A stretch of DNA of 42,825 bases, taken from Candidatus Poribacteria bacterium. Its GTDB lineage: Bacteria; Poribacteria; WGA-4E; WGA-3G. The notes below the pieces were generated by a model. The model made no database searches, had not been told where the DNA came from, and worked only from the letters and a program-made list of their open reading frames with translations. The DNA lies in contig JAGFCB010000114.1 of the NCBI GenBank assembly GCA_022394775.1, positions 1 through 42,825 of the forward strand. The letters are read 5' to 3'. Both the position numbers and the translations under genes were made by a program. Of the stretch, positions 1-9,148 are shown piece by piece (the stretch's first letter is position 1; each line of letters opens with the position of its first letter).

Positions 1-29
1 AGTCGGAAAAATAAATAGACATCTTTGTA

Positions 30-83
30 GCATAAACTGTTAGTTTGTGCCAGTCTGAATGCCTGTTATAGGCATTCAGACTG
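30..83. repeat. two adjacent hairpins
   Basis: The first hairpin (30-50) has 9-base arms GCATAAACT / AGTTTGTGC with one mismatch around a GTT loop. The second (51-83) has perfect 14-base arms CAGTCTGAATGCCT / AGGCATTCAGACTG around a GTTAT loop. No T-run follows, so these look more like dispersed repeat hairpins than Rho-independent terminators, although they could end transcription of a gene outside the window. Confidence 0.6.
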
Positions 84-263
84 TTTGAGAGTGTCCAATT
101 AATTGTAGGTTTCACCATAGTTCTCAGTTTTTTCGTCCAATTTTGGACCCCCAGACCCCACAGGTGCGGTTTGGAACCAGGGCTCCCACCCGTTACTGGG
201 AAGGGACACCGGACTTCAAAAAGAAGATTCAAAAATTTAGAAAATCCGATAATTTATCTATAG

Positions 264-291
264 TAACCCAAGTTGCCACTAACAGATTTTG
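264..291 (+). repeat. solo end of a dispersed inverted-repeat element
   Basis: The 28 bases beginning TAACCCAAGTTGCCAC match the reverse complement of 15078-15105 at 26 of 28 positions. That second site is the right end of a roughly 177-bp element with terminal inverted repeats (14929-15105). Only one end is recognisable here. Confidence 0.6.
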
Positions 292-480
292 CGCACTTCC
301 GAAGGGGTTTTCGTCTTTTTCCTCACCGCAGAGGGGTGGCATCTGGTAAGAACCTATTACAAAATACCGTGAAAAATCGCTAACATTACCGGAGCCTTGA
401 AAGAAAACGTGAAATCCAATAATTTTTTAAAATTGAAAGGCTCTGGAGTAGTAGAACAGCCGTGTAGAGTTAAAAGGAAA

Positions 481-522
481 GGCGTGATAGCATTCGACAG
501 AAAGCCTACTCACCATCACGCC
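481..522 (-). terminator. possible terminator of the LRR/cadherin gene
   Basis: Arms GGCGTGAT (481-488) and ATCACGCC (515-522) are perfectly complementary over 8 bases. Read on the minus strand, the stem is followed by a T-rich tail (TTTCCTTTT). It lies 83 bases after the stop codon of the minus-strand gene. The 26-base loop is long, so this is only a moderate candidate. Confidence 0.4.
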
Positions 523-604
523 CGAGGCGATAAACATATTTGTGATATGTGAGTCCCTGTATTTGTCCGAGAAACACAGGACCCCTCTCTTAAACTTGGA
601 AAGA

Positions 605-3600
605 CTATTTCCGTATCAACAACTTCCGCGTCGCAGCATAATCCCCTGCTTCGAGCGTATAGAAATACACGCCTGTCGCCACCTTCTCACCGAGATGATT
701 CCGTCCATCCCAATGCGCCGCCGTGCTCCGACTCCGGTACATACCCGCAGGTTGGTTCCCCAATCGCAACGTCCGCACGACACGTCCCCGCACATCGTAG
801 ATCGTTAGCGTAACTTCCGCCGGTTCGGCGAGTTGATACGGTATCCACGTCTCCGGATTGAACGGGTTCGGGAAGTTTGACAGCAATTCTGTTGTTTGAG
901 GCAATGCTGGCGGTGTTTGAACAGACGGTGCAGCACCTACTGCCTCCGTGACAGTGATCGTGACAGTGATACTATCACTCCCACCCTTCCCATCAGAGAC
1001 AGCGATGACGACCGTATAAGAGTCCTTCGTTTCATGATCAAGTGCAGCATTAGTTTGCAGCTGCCCCGATGTTCTAACAATACGAAACGAACCCGCATCC
1101 GTGCCACCGAGATGATAAGTGAGTGTGTCCTCAGCATCCACATCTGTGGCTGCGACCACCCTGCCGATGTTTGTGCCGGAATCTGTGTTTTCTGCTATAG
1201 AACGTGTCGTACTATCGCCATCGGTAAACACAGGCGCGTTATTATTAGGGACTACAGGAATTGTAACATCTAAATTTAAACCTGGATGCCCTTCAATTAC
1301 CCCAATTGCGACCTTGAGTCGCCGGAGCGGAGCGTAATCTGAAATCGGGTTGCCGTTCAGATATAAATATTGCAGCGCGGTCAAGTCTTCAATTGGTGAT
1401 AGATCCGCAATCGGGTTGCCGCTCAGATATAAATATTGCAGCATGGTCAAGTCTTCAATTGGTGATAGATCCGCAACTTTATTGGAAGACAGCCCGAGTA
1501 TCATCAGCCTTGTCAAGCCGTTAACTGCGGATATATCGCTGATGGAATTGTAGCCCAACTCGAGTACTGTCAGCTTTGTCAAATCTTCAACTGCGGATAT
1601 ATCCCTGATGGAATTGAGATTCAGATCGAGTTCTCTCAGATTCGTCAAGTCTTCAACTGCGGACATATCGCTGATAGAATTATCGCTTACAATAAGGTCT
1701 GTCAGACTCGTCAAGTCTTCAACTGCGGACATATCGCTGATGGAATTGCGACTCATATTCAGATGTGTCAGCTTTGTCCAGTTTTCAATTACTGATATAT
1801 TGCTGATGGAATTGTTGCCCGCCTCGAGTATTGTCAGCTTTGTCAAACTGCTAAGCGATGATATATCGCTGATGGAATTATTATATAGACGGAGAAATGT
1901 CAGACTCGTCAAATCGCTAAGTGCTGATACATCGCTGATGGAATTATCATTTAGACGGAGCTTTGCCAACCTCGTGAGTCCAGAAAAATCACCTGTTTTC
2001 AGTGATGTGATCTTTTTGTGTGATAAGTCAAGATAAGTAATGCTGGCAACATCATCGGGAGTTACCTCGTCTGCGGAATTCGCGCCTGCCTCTTTGACGA
2101 TAGCATCACGCACCTGCGGTGTGCGGTTAGCAACAGCTACAAATGACACTTCGGTTACATCCGTGACGTTGATCGTGACGGTGATGCTATCACTCCCGCC
2201 ATTACCATCGGAAACGGAGACGATAACTGTGTAAGACGACTTCGTTTCATAATCTAAGGCTGCATTGGTTTGGAGTTGTCCGGATGTGGAAACAATGCTG
2301 AAGGATGCGGCATCCGTGCCAGCGAGACTATAGGTCAGTGTATCCGCACTATCGGCATCGGTCGCCGCAATAGCAACACCGATGTTTGTGCCAGCTGCTG
2401 TGTTCTCAGCGACAGCGCGCGTCGCGCTGGTGCCATCGGTGAAGACAGGCGCACGGTTCTCATTGACATCCGTGACATTAATAGTGATGGTAATGCTATC
2501 GCTCCCACCCTTGCCATCGGAAACAGAGATAGCGACGGCGTAGGAAGCCTTGGTTTCATAATCAAGTGCCGCTTTCGTCTGTAGCTGCCCCGATGTGCTG
2601 ACGATACTAAACGAGGACGCATCCGTACCGCTGAGACTATAAGTGAGTGTATCATTATCCGCATCTGTCGCCGCTACAGCAGCACCGATATTTGTATCGG
2701 ATGCTGTATTCTCTGCGACAGAACGGGTCGTGATATTGCCTTCTGTGAACACAGGTGCCCTATTCTCATTGACATCTGTGATATTGATAGTAACAGCAAT
2801 GCTCGCACTTCCACCGTTGTCATCTGAGACAGAAACAGTGACAGAATAAGTGGTTTTGGTTTCATAATCAAGTGCCGCTTTCGTCTGCAGCTGCCCAGAA
2901 TCCGAAACAATGCTAAACGATGCTGCATCCGTGCCACCTAAACTATACGTGAGCGTGTCACTATCCGCATCCGTCGCAGTGATCGCAGTGCCGATGTTTG
3001 TGCCGGATGCTGTATTCTCTGCGACAGAACGGGTCGTGTTAGTGCCATCAGTGAACGCGGGCGCACGGTTCTCATTGACATCCGTGACATTGATAGTAAC
3101 AGCAATGCTCGCACTTCCACTGTTGCCATCAGAAACAGAAACAGCGACGGAATAAGACGGCTTCGTTTCGTAATCTAAGGCTTCCTTGGTTTGCAGTTGT
3201 CCTGATGTGGAAACAATGCTAAACGCTGCGGCATCCGTGCCATCGAGACTGTAGGTGAGTGTATCATTATCCGCATCTGTCGCAGCGATCGCAGTGCCGA
3301 TGTTTGTGCCGGATGCTGTATTCTCTGCGACAGAACGTGTCGTGGTGCTGCCATCAGTGAACACAGGCGCCCTATTCTCATTGACATCGGTGATGTTGAT
3401 CGTGACAGTAATACTATCGCTCCCACCATTGTCATCGGAAACAGAGATAGTGACAGAATAAGAGGTTTTGGTTTCATAATCAAGTGCCGCTTTCGTCTGC
3501 AGCTGCCCAGAGTCCGAAACAATGCTAAATGACGACGCATCCGTGCCACTCAAACTATAGGTTAAAGTGTCGCTGGTATCCGCATCCGTCGCAGCGATCG

Positions 3601-5695
3601 CAGCACCGATATTTGTGCCGGAGGCTGTGTTCTCGGCCACAGAACGGGTCGCGGTATCACCATCGCTGAACACAGGCGCACGGTTCTCATCGACATCCAT
3701 GACGTTGATCGTGACAGTAATACTATCACTCCCGCCATTACCGTCAGAAACGGAAACAATAACTGTGTAAGACGACTTCGCTTCATAGTCCAAGGCTGCA
3801 CGTATTCGCAGCTGCCCCGATTTACGGACAATCCTGAAAGCGGCTGCATCCGCACCACTGATACTATAAATCAAGGTATCATTATCCGCATCCGTCGCAG
3901 CAATAGCACTACCGATTTTTCCTGAATCGATATTCTCTGTGACAGAACGGGTCGTGGTATCGCCATCGCTGAACACAGGCGCACGGTTCTCGTTGACATC
4001 CGTGATGTCGATTGTGACCGTAATGCTATCGCTCCCGCCATTACCATCGGAAACCGAGACGATAACTGTGTAAGATGCCTTCGTTTCATAGTCAAGCGCT
4101 GCCTTCGTCTGCAGCTGCCCGGAGGTGCTAACGATACTAAACGAGGGCGCATCCGCACCACTGATACTATAAGTCAAGGTATCATTATCCGCATCCGTCG
4201 CAGCAATAGCAGCACCGATATTTGTGCCGGAGGCTGTGTTCTCGGCCACGGCGCGCGTCACGCTGCGAGCGTTGAAGGTAGGGGTTCTATTCTCATTGAC
4301 GTCCGTGACGTTGATTGTGACAACGATCGCATCTATGAGCCCCTCGCTATCAGTAACGCGAACAGCCAGAGCATCATAAGTGCGCTTCGTTTCATAGTCA
4401 AGGGCTGCCTTCGTCTGCAGCTGCCCTGTATTGGGATTAATACTAAACGAGTCCCTATCGCCACGACGCAGCGAATAGGTCAACGTATCACCAGCATCCG
4501 GATCCGTCGCAGTGAAGGCTACACCGATGTTTGTGCCCGGAGCCGTGTTCTCCGCAACAGCGAGCGTCGCCTGTCTGCCTTGCGGGAACACGGGTGCCTC
4601 GTTTACGTCGGAGACATGGATTGTGACAGCAATAGAGGCACTGCCAATCTTGCCATCAGAGACATCGACGGTAACCGAATAAGAGGACTTCGTTTCAAAG
4701 TCAAGGGCTGCACTGGTTTGGAGTTGCCCTGAAGTGCTGACAATGCGAAACGCTGCAGCATCTGTGCCACTGAGATTGTAGGTGAGTGTGCGATCATCCG
4801 CATCTGTGGCGGAAATCGCAGTGCCGATGTTTGTGCCGGCTGCCGTGTTCTCTGGAATGGTACGCGTCGTGCTGGTGCCATCGGTAAATGCAGGTGGATG
4901 AAGGTCAATATGAATATCAGAACCGGCAGCCGCAACAGCTGCTTTGAGTCTGTGGAGCGGAGCGTAATCTGCAATCGGATTGCCCCTCACCATAAGCGTT
5001 TTCAGTCCGGTAAAATCCTCAAGTATGGATATATCGGTGATGGAATTGTAAGCCAGATAAAGGGATGTCAGTTTCGTCAAGTTCTCAAGGGCAGATATAT
5101 CGCTGATGGAATTGGTCTCCAGAATGAGCGTTTTCAGTTTCGTCAAATTTTCAAGCACGGATATATCGGTGACGGAATTCTCGCCCACACTCAGTTCTGT
5201 GAGCGCAGTCAACTTTGCGAGGCCGGATATGTCGGTGATGGAATTATGCGTCAGATAGAGCGTTTTCAGGGTGGTCAAATCCTCAAGGAAAGATAGATCG
5301 CTGATGGAACGGCCAGCGAGAAAAAGGGTTGTGAGTGTGGTTAAATCTCCAAGAACGGATATATTGCCAATAGGATCACCATTCCCCGACAGATTGAGGT
5401 ATGTCAGCGCAGTTAGCCCATTAAAATCACCGGCTTTCAGTGATGTGACGCTTACAGCACCTAGTCCTACACCTGGTTTAAGAGTGGTAATTGTCGCCAG
5501 ATGTGCCGCAGTTACATCGTCAGCAGAATTAACGTCAGGCACCGCCGCAACGATCGCATCGCGTATCTGGGGTGTGCGTTCACTGAGTGGTGGATCGATT
5601 GCCGCTGCCTGTCCATATCCTGTGTTATACGTACCGAAAAATATTAAAATGGTTAAGAAAAAAAATACAGCAGGCTTTTGTATTAACAATTTCAT
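605..5695 (-). CDS. giant secreted LRR / cadherin-repeat surface protein
   Basis: A 1696-residue exported protein, probably an adhesin or surface-binding protein. The N-terminus has a signal peptide (hydrophobic run at about residues 9-28, cleavage after GYGQA). Next comes an SDS22/internalin-like leucine-rich block (about 40-255), nine cadherin-like repeats of about 100 residues (about 265-1180; each has an R.VAENT..GTNIG start, an ATDAD core and a DVNEN-type calcium-linker end), a second leucine-rich block (about 1190-1455), a tenth cadherin repeat (about 1487-1585), and a C-terminal FlgD-Ig/type-IX-sorting-like domain (about 1606-1696, with FPNPFNPETWIPYQLA and GVYFYTLEAG). The start is supported by AAAGGAG six to seven bases upstream of ATG. 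Cadherin and LRR functions are family knowledge; calcium-dependent adhesion and surface attachment are inferred. The repeats are highly similar at DNA level, so copy number may vary. Confidence 0.93.
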   Translation of the reverse strand: MKLLIQKPAVFFFLTILIFFGTYNTGYGQAAAIDPPLSERTPQIRDAIVAAVPDVNSADDVTAAHLATITTLKPGVGLGAVSVTSLKAGDFNGLTALTYLNLSGNGDPIGNISVLGDLTTLTTLFLAGRSISDLSFLEDLTTLKTLYLTHNSITDISGLAKLTALTELSVGENSVTDISVLENLTKLKTLILETNSISDISALENLTKLTSLYLAYNSITDISILEDFTGLKTLMVRGNPIADYAPLHRLKAAVAAAGSDIHIDLHPPAFTDGTSTTRTIPENTAAGTNIGTAISATDADDRTLTYNLSGTDAAAFRIVSTSGQLQTSAALDFETKSSYSVTVDVSDGKIGSASIAVTIHVSDVNEAPVFPQGRQATLAVAENTAPGTNIGVAFTATDPDAGDTLTYSLRRGDRDSFSINPNTGQLQTKAALDYETKRTYDALAVRVTDSEGLIDAIVVTINVTDVNENRTPTFNARSVTRAVAENTASGTNIGAAIAATDADNDTLTYSISGADAPSFSIVSTSGQLQTKAALDYETKASYTVIVSVSDGNGGSDSITVTIDITDVNENRAPVFSDGDTTTRSVTENIDSGKIGSAIAATDADNDTLIYSISGADAAAFRIVRKSGQLRIRAALDYEAKSSYTVIVSVSDGNGGSDSITVTINVMDVDENRAPVFSDGDTATRSVAENTASGTNIGAAIAATDADTSDTLTYSLSGTDASSFSIVSDSGQLQTKAALDYETKTSYSVTISVSDDNGGSDSITVTINITDVNENRAPVFTDGSTTTRSVAENTASGTNIGTAIAATDADNDTLTYSLDGTDAAAFSIVSTSGQLQTKEALDYETKPSYSVAVSVSDGNSGSASIAVTINVTDVNENRAPAFTDGTNTTRSVAENTASGTNIGTAITATDADSDTLTYSLGGTDAASFSIVSDSGQLQTKAALDYETKTTYSVTVSVSDDNGGSASIAVTINITDVNENRAPVFTEGNITTRSVAENTASDTNIGAAVAATDADNDTLTYSLSGTDASSFSIVSTSGQLQTKAALDYETKASYAVAISVSDGKGGSDSITITINVTDVNENRAPVFTDGTSATRAVAENTAAGTNIGVAIAATDADSADTLTYSLAGTDAASFSIVSTSGQLQTNAALDYETKSSYTVIVSVSDGNGGSDSITVTINVTDVTEVSFVAVANRTPQVRDAIVKEAGANSADEVTPDDVASITYLDLSHKKITSLKTGDFSGLTRLAKLRLNDNSISDVSALSDLTSLTFLRLYNNSISDISSLSSLTKLTILEAGNNSISNISVIENWTKLTHLNMSRNSISDMSAVEDLTSLTDLIVSDNSISDMSAVEDLTNLRELDLNLNSIRDISAVEDLTKLTVLELGYNSISDISAVNGLTRLMILGLSSNKVADLSPIEDLTMLQYLYLSGNPIADLSPIEDLTALQYLYLNGNPISDYAPLRRLKVAIGVIEGHPGLNLDVTIPVVPNNNAPVFTDGDSTTRSIAENTDSGTNIGRVVAATDVDAEDTLTYHLGGTDAGSFRIVRTSGQLQTNAALDHETKDSYTVVIAVSDGKGGSDSITVTITVTEAVGAAPSVQTPPALPQTTELLSNFPNPFNPETWIPYQLAEPAEVTLTIYDVRGRVVRTLRLGNQPAGMYRSRSTAAHWDGRNHLGEKVATGVYFYTLEAGDYAATRKLLIRK

Positions 5696-5880
5696 TATAA
5701 GCTCCTTTATCGGTATTCAATAGAAAATGGTACGGATAAGACGCATTAAGAAAAAATGCAACAAAAACAGCCCGCGACGAACGTTCCGTGCAAGACGAAA
5801 CGCGCGCGGGCACGACCAAGATAGCATGCCCCTGAAGGGTATACTCTTTTGTGAAACACAATACTTATTAGTTGTTAAGC

Positions 5881-5891
5881 GGGGGGGGGGG
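5881..5891. repeat. homopolymeric G11 tract
   Basis: Eleven consecutive G residues in a non-coding stretch about 190 bases upstream of the start codon of the minus-strand LRR/cadherin gene. Such tracts are prone to slippage, and also to sequencing or assembly error, so the length is uncertain. Confidence 0.85.
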
Positions 5892-6254
5892 CTGTTAACC
5901 ATGCAGATAGCACAATTAACTCAGCGTTAATAATACACAGAATCAACGAACACCCTGAACAGCAGCGGACGCTCTCACCACGCAAACCGTCAATCCGGGA
6001 CGCAGGAAAATTCGCTTTTGTAACACTATTACTCAGGTCTCTACTTTGCATTTTTGTTTCTTGATATTCTTGATGACCGATTGTCATAGATATGTTATCA
6101 AACTGGCATTACAACCAGCAACTTTTGTTATAATAAGACAATTTATTTATTATTTGAATTATCATATTATAAAGACTATATACAACTTAAATTATACGAT
6201 ATTTTGTAAAAAAAAGCAACAATTTATATTAAATAAAATTTACGCATTCCTCTT

Positions 6255-6274
6255 AAAGTCCCCTGATAAGGGGC
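6255..6274. repeat. short CCCC-TGATAA-GGGG hairpin repeat
   Basis: The core CCCCTGATAAGGGG with AAAGT in front is the same design as the two repeat copies at 9963-10043. It sits about 130 bases upstream of the methyltransferase start. Confidence 0.6.
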
Positions 6275-6314
6275 GGTGAATGGAACCCCGCCTTCTAAAT
6301 GTGCTGAAATTCAT

Positions 6315-6343
6315 TTGACATTTGTTCATAAATGTGGTTTGAT
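6315..6343 (+). promoter_or_regulatory. sigma-70-type promoter for the methyltransferase operon
   Basis: TTGACA (6315-6320), a 17-base spacer and TTTGAT (6338-6343). The -35 box is consensus and the -10 box matches at 4 of 6 positions. It would give a leader of about 50 bases before the ATG at 6403. Confidence 0.5.
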
Positions 6344-6402
6344 GAATAAAGTAGCGAATGAATCTGTGCAAAGAATAATCCATATTCACCTTAGGAGAAA
6401 AA

Positions 6403-7176
6403 ATGAACGATCCGTCTCGCGAGTTTCTTAGAACCGATTTCGGACACGAAGTATATGACAAATGGTATCTTGAGCAAGGCAGCTACAATTTTGAGGCACC
6501 AGAATTTGTAGAAAGGCATTTCCCGTTCTATGAAAAGGCACTACAACTCTCTAAAAGTGACAGCATATTAGAAGCCGGTTGCGGAATTGGCAGTTATTCA
6601 CGGGCGTTTGCCCGGCGCGGCTATCATATTGTTGGTATGGATTTATCACCCAACTTTCTGTCTGAGGCTGAGAAGATCACGCAACGTGAAAATTTGGAGA
6701 TAGAATTTATTTTGGGGGACTATAATGAAATGAACTTTGAAGAAAGGTTTAATGTTATCTTCTTTGAAGGCTCATTTTTCTATCAATCCAAGGAAGGTTT
6801 GGTGTCGCTCTTAAAACGGATTCACGAGGCACTTACACCTAACGGCAGGGTCTACTTTGTACATAAAAATCCATCAATATGGCAAAAAGGGTATCCAATC
6901 ACTAATTGGAGTCAAATTAAGAAAAACGTGTTTGTTTTACAAAAAGCGGCGTATGACGAAAATGATGGCGTAGAAAAATGCATTTGGCTTAAAATAGATT
7001 TAGAGACACAGAAACATTACAAGTGCGACTTTTTTGTTATGCATCTTCCCCCAGATGAACTCAAGGACTGTCTTATGGCAGCAGGATTTATGAATTTCCA
7101 TTTCCACAAGAAACGTAGGTTAGGAAACTTTGATCCAAAGAATGATAATGATTTTTCTGTAGTCGCAAAAAAGTAA
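6403..7176 (+). CDS. class I SAM-dependent methyltransferase
   Basis: A 257-residue cytoplasmic methyltransferase of unknown substrate. The Rossmann-fold motif I is visible as ILEAGCGIGSYSRAF (about residues 55-69), followed by the acidic loop VGMDLS (about 77-82) that would bind the SAM ribose. The rest matches the methyltransferase_11/25 type in length and layout, with no membrane segment or signal peptide. TTAGGAG lies close upstream of the ATG. The next gene, a PhyH oxygenase, starts 16 bases after the stop codon, so the two are probably co-transcribed and may act on the same small molecule. The substrate cannot be read from sequence. Confidence 0.88.
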   Translation: MNDPSREFLRTDFGHEVYDKWYLEQGSYNFEAPEFVERHFPFYEKALQLSKSDSILEAGCGIGSYSRAFARRGYHIVGMDLSPNFLSEAEKITQRENLEIEFILGDYNEMNFEERFNVIFFEGSFFYQSKEGLVSLLKRIHEALTPNGRVYFVHKNPSIWQKGYPITNWSQIKKNVFVLQKAAYDENDGVEKCIWLKIDLETQKHYKCDFFVMHLPPDELKDCLMAAGFMNFHFHKKRRLGNFDPKNDNDFSVVAKK

Positions 7177-7192
7177 TAGAGACAGGAGCAAT

Positions 7193-8032
7193 ATGAAGGT
7201 CGAAAAACCGAAAGAGAAATATGATCAGTTAATCACCGACGGTTACTGTGTTGTTGAGGATGTCTTGAAGGAAGAGATGTTGAGTCAACTTCGGACAGTG
7301 ACTGACGAACTGCTTGATGCACAAACGGAAGATGAACGTGCTGCCCATCGCTCATCTGGTAGTATGATTAGTGTGTATATGCATTCGCTATTCGCTGAAC
7401 TGGTCGCTTACCCACAGGCATTACAGGCTCTTGACGCTTTAGGGTTCTTGAGACCGAAATGGTCGTCTGGGTATGTGATCAGTAAACCGCCCCAAAGTCC
7501 ACCCCTATTTTGGCATCAAGACTGGTGGGGGTGGGACGATCCGTGCAGCTACACAGCACTGCCGCAACAATTATTCCTCATGTACTATCTAATTGACACA
7601 ACACCGCATAACGGATGCCTCCGTGTGATTAAAGGTTCGCATCTCAACCGACATCCGCTGCATGATATACTACCGAGTGCTCACGGTGCAGCGCTCCAGC
7701 GCGTTGATGATGCCGATCATCCGGCTTATCAACACTTTCTGGATGAAATTGATATATCTGTAAAAGCAGGAGACTTGGTTATCGGTGATTCTCGGTTGTT
7801 ACACGCTTCACACGGCAATCAATCAGATAAACACCGAACTGTCATTACGCTCTGGTATCACCCGTTTTTCGCGCTGTTACCTGCAGGCATGCAAGCGCAT
7901 ATCGGGAGACTCCGACAAAGTATGGCTTGGTCTGATGCGGATTGGGCGCGAATTGCGGAACTCACACCGGTCTGTGAGAGCGACATTGAACCGCTAAAAT
8001 GGAATCGGAATCCGGGACCTGAACTGAAATAG
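7193..8032 (+). CDS. phytanoyl-CoA dioxygenase (PhyH) family oxygenase
   Basis: A 279-residue Fe(II)/2-oxoglutarate-dependent oxygenase of the PhyH family, which hydroxylates small molecules. The canonical iron-binding triad can be traced: H108-x-D110 in FWHQDWWGW and the distal H204 in RLLHASHGN, followed by R215 (HRT), the likely 2-oxoglutarate anchor. The GGLRV/GS-type strand is present as NGCLRVIKGSH (about 140-150). The start codon follows ACAGGAG by four bases. It shares a leader with the upstream methyltransferase. It is clearly different from the two PhyH paralogues at 9149-10821, which lack the HxD aspartate. Substrate unknown. Confidence 0.93.
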   Translation: MKVEKPKEKYDQLITDGYCVVEDVLKEEMLSQLRTVTDELLDAQTEDERAAHRSSGSMISVYMHSLFAELVAYPQALQALDALGFLRPKWSSGYVISKPPQSPPLFWHQDWWGWDDPCSYTALPQQLFLMYYLIDTTPHNGCLRVIKGSHLNRHPLHDILPSAHGAALQRVDDADHPAYQHFLDEIDISVKAGDLVIGDSRLLHASHGNQSDKHRTVITLWYHPFFALLPAGMQAHIGRLRQSMAWSDADWARIAELTPVCESDIEPLKWNRNPGPELK

Positions 8033-8053
8033 CCAAGCATTGGAAAGTGAAAC

Positions 8054-8083
8054 TTGACAAGTAAAATATCCAAATGGTATAAT
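8054..8083 (+). promoter_or_regulatory. consensus sigma-70 promoter for the LamG gene
   Basis: TTGACA (8054-8059), an 18-base spacer and TATAAT (8078-8083): both boxes are perfect consensus. The predicted leader is about 155 bases. Just downstream is an inverted repeat GTATAATTG (8095-8103) / CAATTATAC (8119-8127), which could be an operator or an RNA stem in the leader. Confidence 0.7.
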
Positions 8084-8245
8084 CGTTCTGAATGGTATAA
8101 TTGCATAATTGTGCTATACAATTATACAAAGGAAGCCAAATCACTCTTGCTACTTCAGTGACCAATACCTATTCGGTGAGACGCATTTTATCAGTAATAG
8201 CCGGTGAATAATTCGCTGGCTTTGAGAATAAGGAGAAAATAAAAG

Positions 8246-9043
8246 ATGGAAACCACAGTTACAAGGGTAAAACTGTTATGTGTCAGTTTAATGGTTATGA
8301 GCCTGATGTTTGTAGGTCCCAGTTTTGCTAAAATTGACTTCGGCGATTGTGTCGGCATGTGGCTTTTTGACGAGGGGAACGGAAACAAAGCCGAAGATTC
8401 CTCTGGCACAGGCAATGATGCCACCATTGAAGGTGGCGCGAAATGGGTTAATGGCAAATTTGGTAAAGGTTTGAGTCTTGACGGCTCAGACGATTACGTC
8501 GAAATTCCGCACGATGATTCTTTAAACGTCGGTGGCGGACACACGATTGCCCTTTGGGTTAAATTACATAAACCACCCGGTGGTGGGATGGGCGTTGTGA
8601 CCAAAGATGATTGGGCACCCGGATTTTGGTGGGATGGCGGTGTCATCCGACATCACACACACGATCCCGGCGGCACGCTTCACTTTATAGATGCACCTTG
8701 GAGCCCAGATACAGATTGGCATCATGTCGCCGTTACTTGGGACGGTGACGCGTTTGGTGTATATCTGGACGCTGATCAGATTGGTGATGGTGTAACGACA
8801 CCAAACTTAGGAAGGAACCCGTTAACTGACAAACCCTTTTTAATTGGCATCTATCTCGCCACTGGACAGCATGGTCAGTGGGGTCAGTTTCTCGATGCTA
8901 TCATTGACGATGTTGCTGTCTTCAATGTGGCATTGGACGATGATGATATTGAAACCCTCATGAATGACGGATTAAAAACAGCCGCAGATATTGAACCTTC
9001 AGGTAAACTCACAACGACCTGGGCTGATATTAAAGCCGATTAA
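8246..9043 (+). CDS. secreted LamG / concanavalin A-like domain protein
   Basis: A 265-residue exported protein. Residues about 1-28 form a signal peptide (hydrophobic VKLLCVSLMVMSLMFVG, probable cleavage after SFA). The rest is a single LamG/concanavalin A-like jelly roll: CVGMWLFDEGNG at the start, a YVEIPHDDSL strand, the HTIALWVKL core, the WHHVAVTWDGD motif typical of LamG, and a final DAIIDDVAVFNVALDDDDI strand. Such domains bind glycans or other proteins. AAGGAG lies about ten bases before the ATG, and a consensus promoter and hairpin (9077-9117) make it a self-contained unit. The short C-terminal tail (PSGKLTTTWADIK) resembles tails on other LamG proteins of this group. The ligand is unknown. 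Confidence 0.9.
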   Translation: METTVTRVKLLCVSLMVMSLMFVGPSFAKIDFGDCVGMWLFDEGNGNKAEDSSGTGNDATIEGGAKWVNGKFGKGLSLDGSDDYVEIPHDDSLNVGGGHTIALWVKLHKPPGGGMGVVTKDDWAPGFWWDGGVIRHHTHDPGGTLHFIDAPWSPDTDWHHVAVTWDGDAFGVYLDADQIGDGVTTPNLGRNPLTDKPFLIGIYLATGQHGQWGQFLDAIIDDVAVFNVALDDDDIETLMNDGLKTAADIEPSGKLTTTWADIKAD

Positions 9044-9076
9044 CTTACGCCCAAACCCAAAGATTGCATGGGTTGG

Positions 9077-9117
9077 CAAGATCGAGGGCAGTTCAATAGT
9101 GGGCACCCTCGGTCTTG
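9077..9117 (+). terminator. hairpin after the LamG gene
   Basis: Arms CAAGATCGAGGG (9077-9088) and CCCTCGGTCTTG (9106-9117) form a 12-base stem with one G-U-type wobble and a 17-base loop, 34 bases after the stop codon. No T-tract follows, so it is an mRNA-end stabiliser or weak terminator rather than a classical one. Confidence 0.45.
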
Positions 9118-9148
9118 TCAAAAGCACCACTAAATGGGAGGCGTTTTT

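Larger units (their letters stand above)
1..604. other. gene-free repeat region upstream of window's first gene
   Basis: I see no convincing gene here. The only open frames are short, lack a ribosome-binding site and have no recognisable protein features. The stretch holds two adjacent hairpins (30-83), one end of a dispersed inverted-repeat element (264-291) and a stem at 481-522 that may terminate the large minus-strand gene ending at 605. The rest looks like degraded repeat sequence. Confidence 0.6.
5696..6402. promoter_or_regulatory. divergent intergenic region, AT-rich, with a G11 tract
   Basis: This 707-base divergent spacer separates the minus-strand surface protein from the plus-strand methyltransferase. 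I see no supportable gene. It contains an 11-base G homopolymer (5881-5891), a very AT-rich stretch at about 6110-6245, a copy of the TGATAA-loop GC hairpin at 6255-6274 and a good sigma-70-type promoter at 6315-6343. Confidence 0.6.

Noticed and set aside
143..349. short plus-strand open frame
   Set aside because: No ribosome-binding site, low-complexity composition, and it covers a copy of a dispersed repeat end (264-291).
481..522. possible riboswitch
   Set aside because: Only one 8-base stem with a large loop; no conserved aptamer pattern, and it lies downstream of, not upstream of, a gene.
2240..5000. possible CRISPR-like or non-coding repeat array
   Set aside because: The periodicity of about 300 bases is in frame and encodes cadherin repeats on the minus strand; there are no 25-40 base repeats with unique spacers.
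5875..6087. small minus-strand open frame near the G11 tract
   Set aside because: Encodes low-complexity sequence, crosses the homopolymer, and has no ribosome-binding site or relative known to me.
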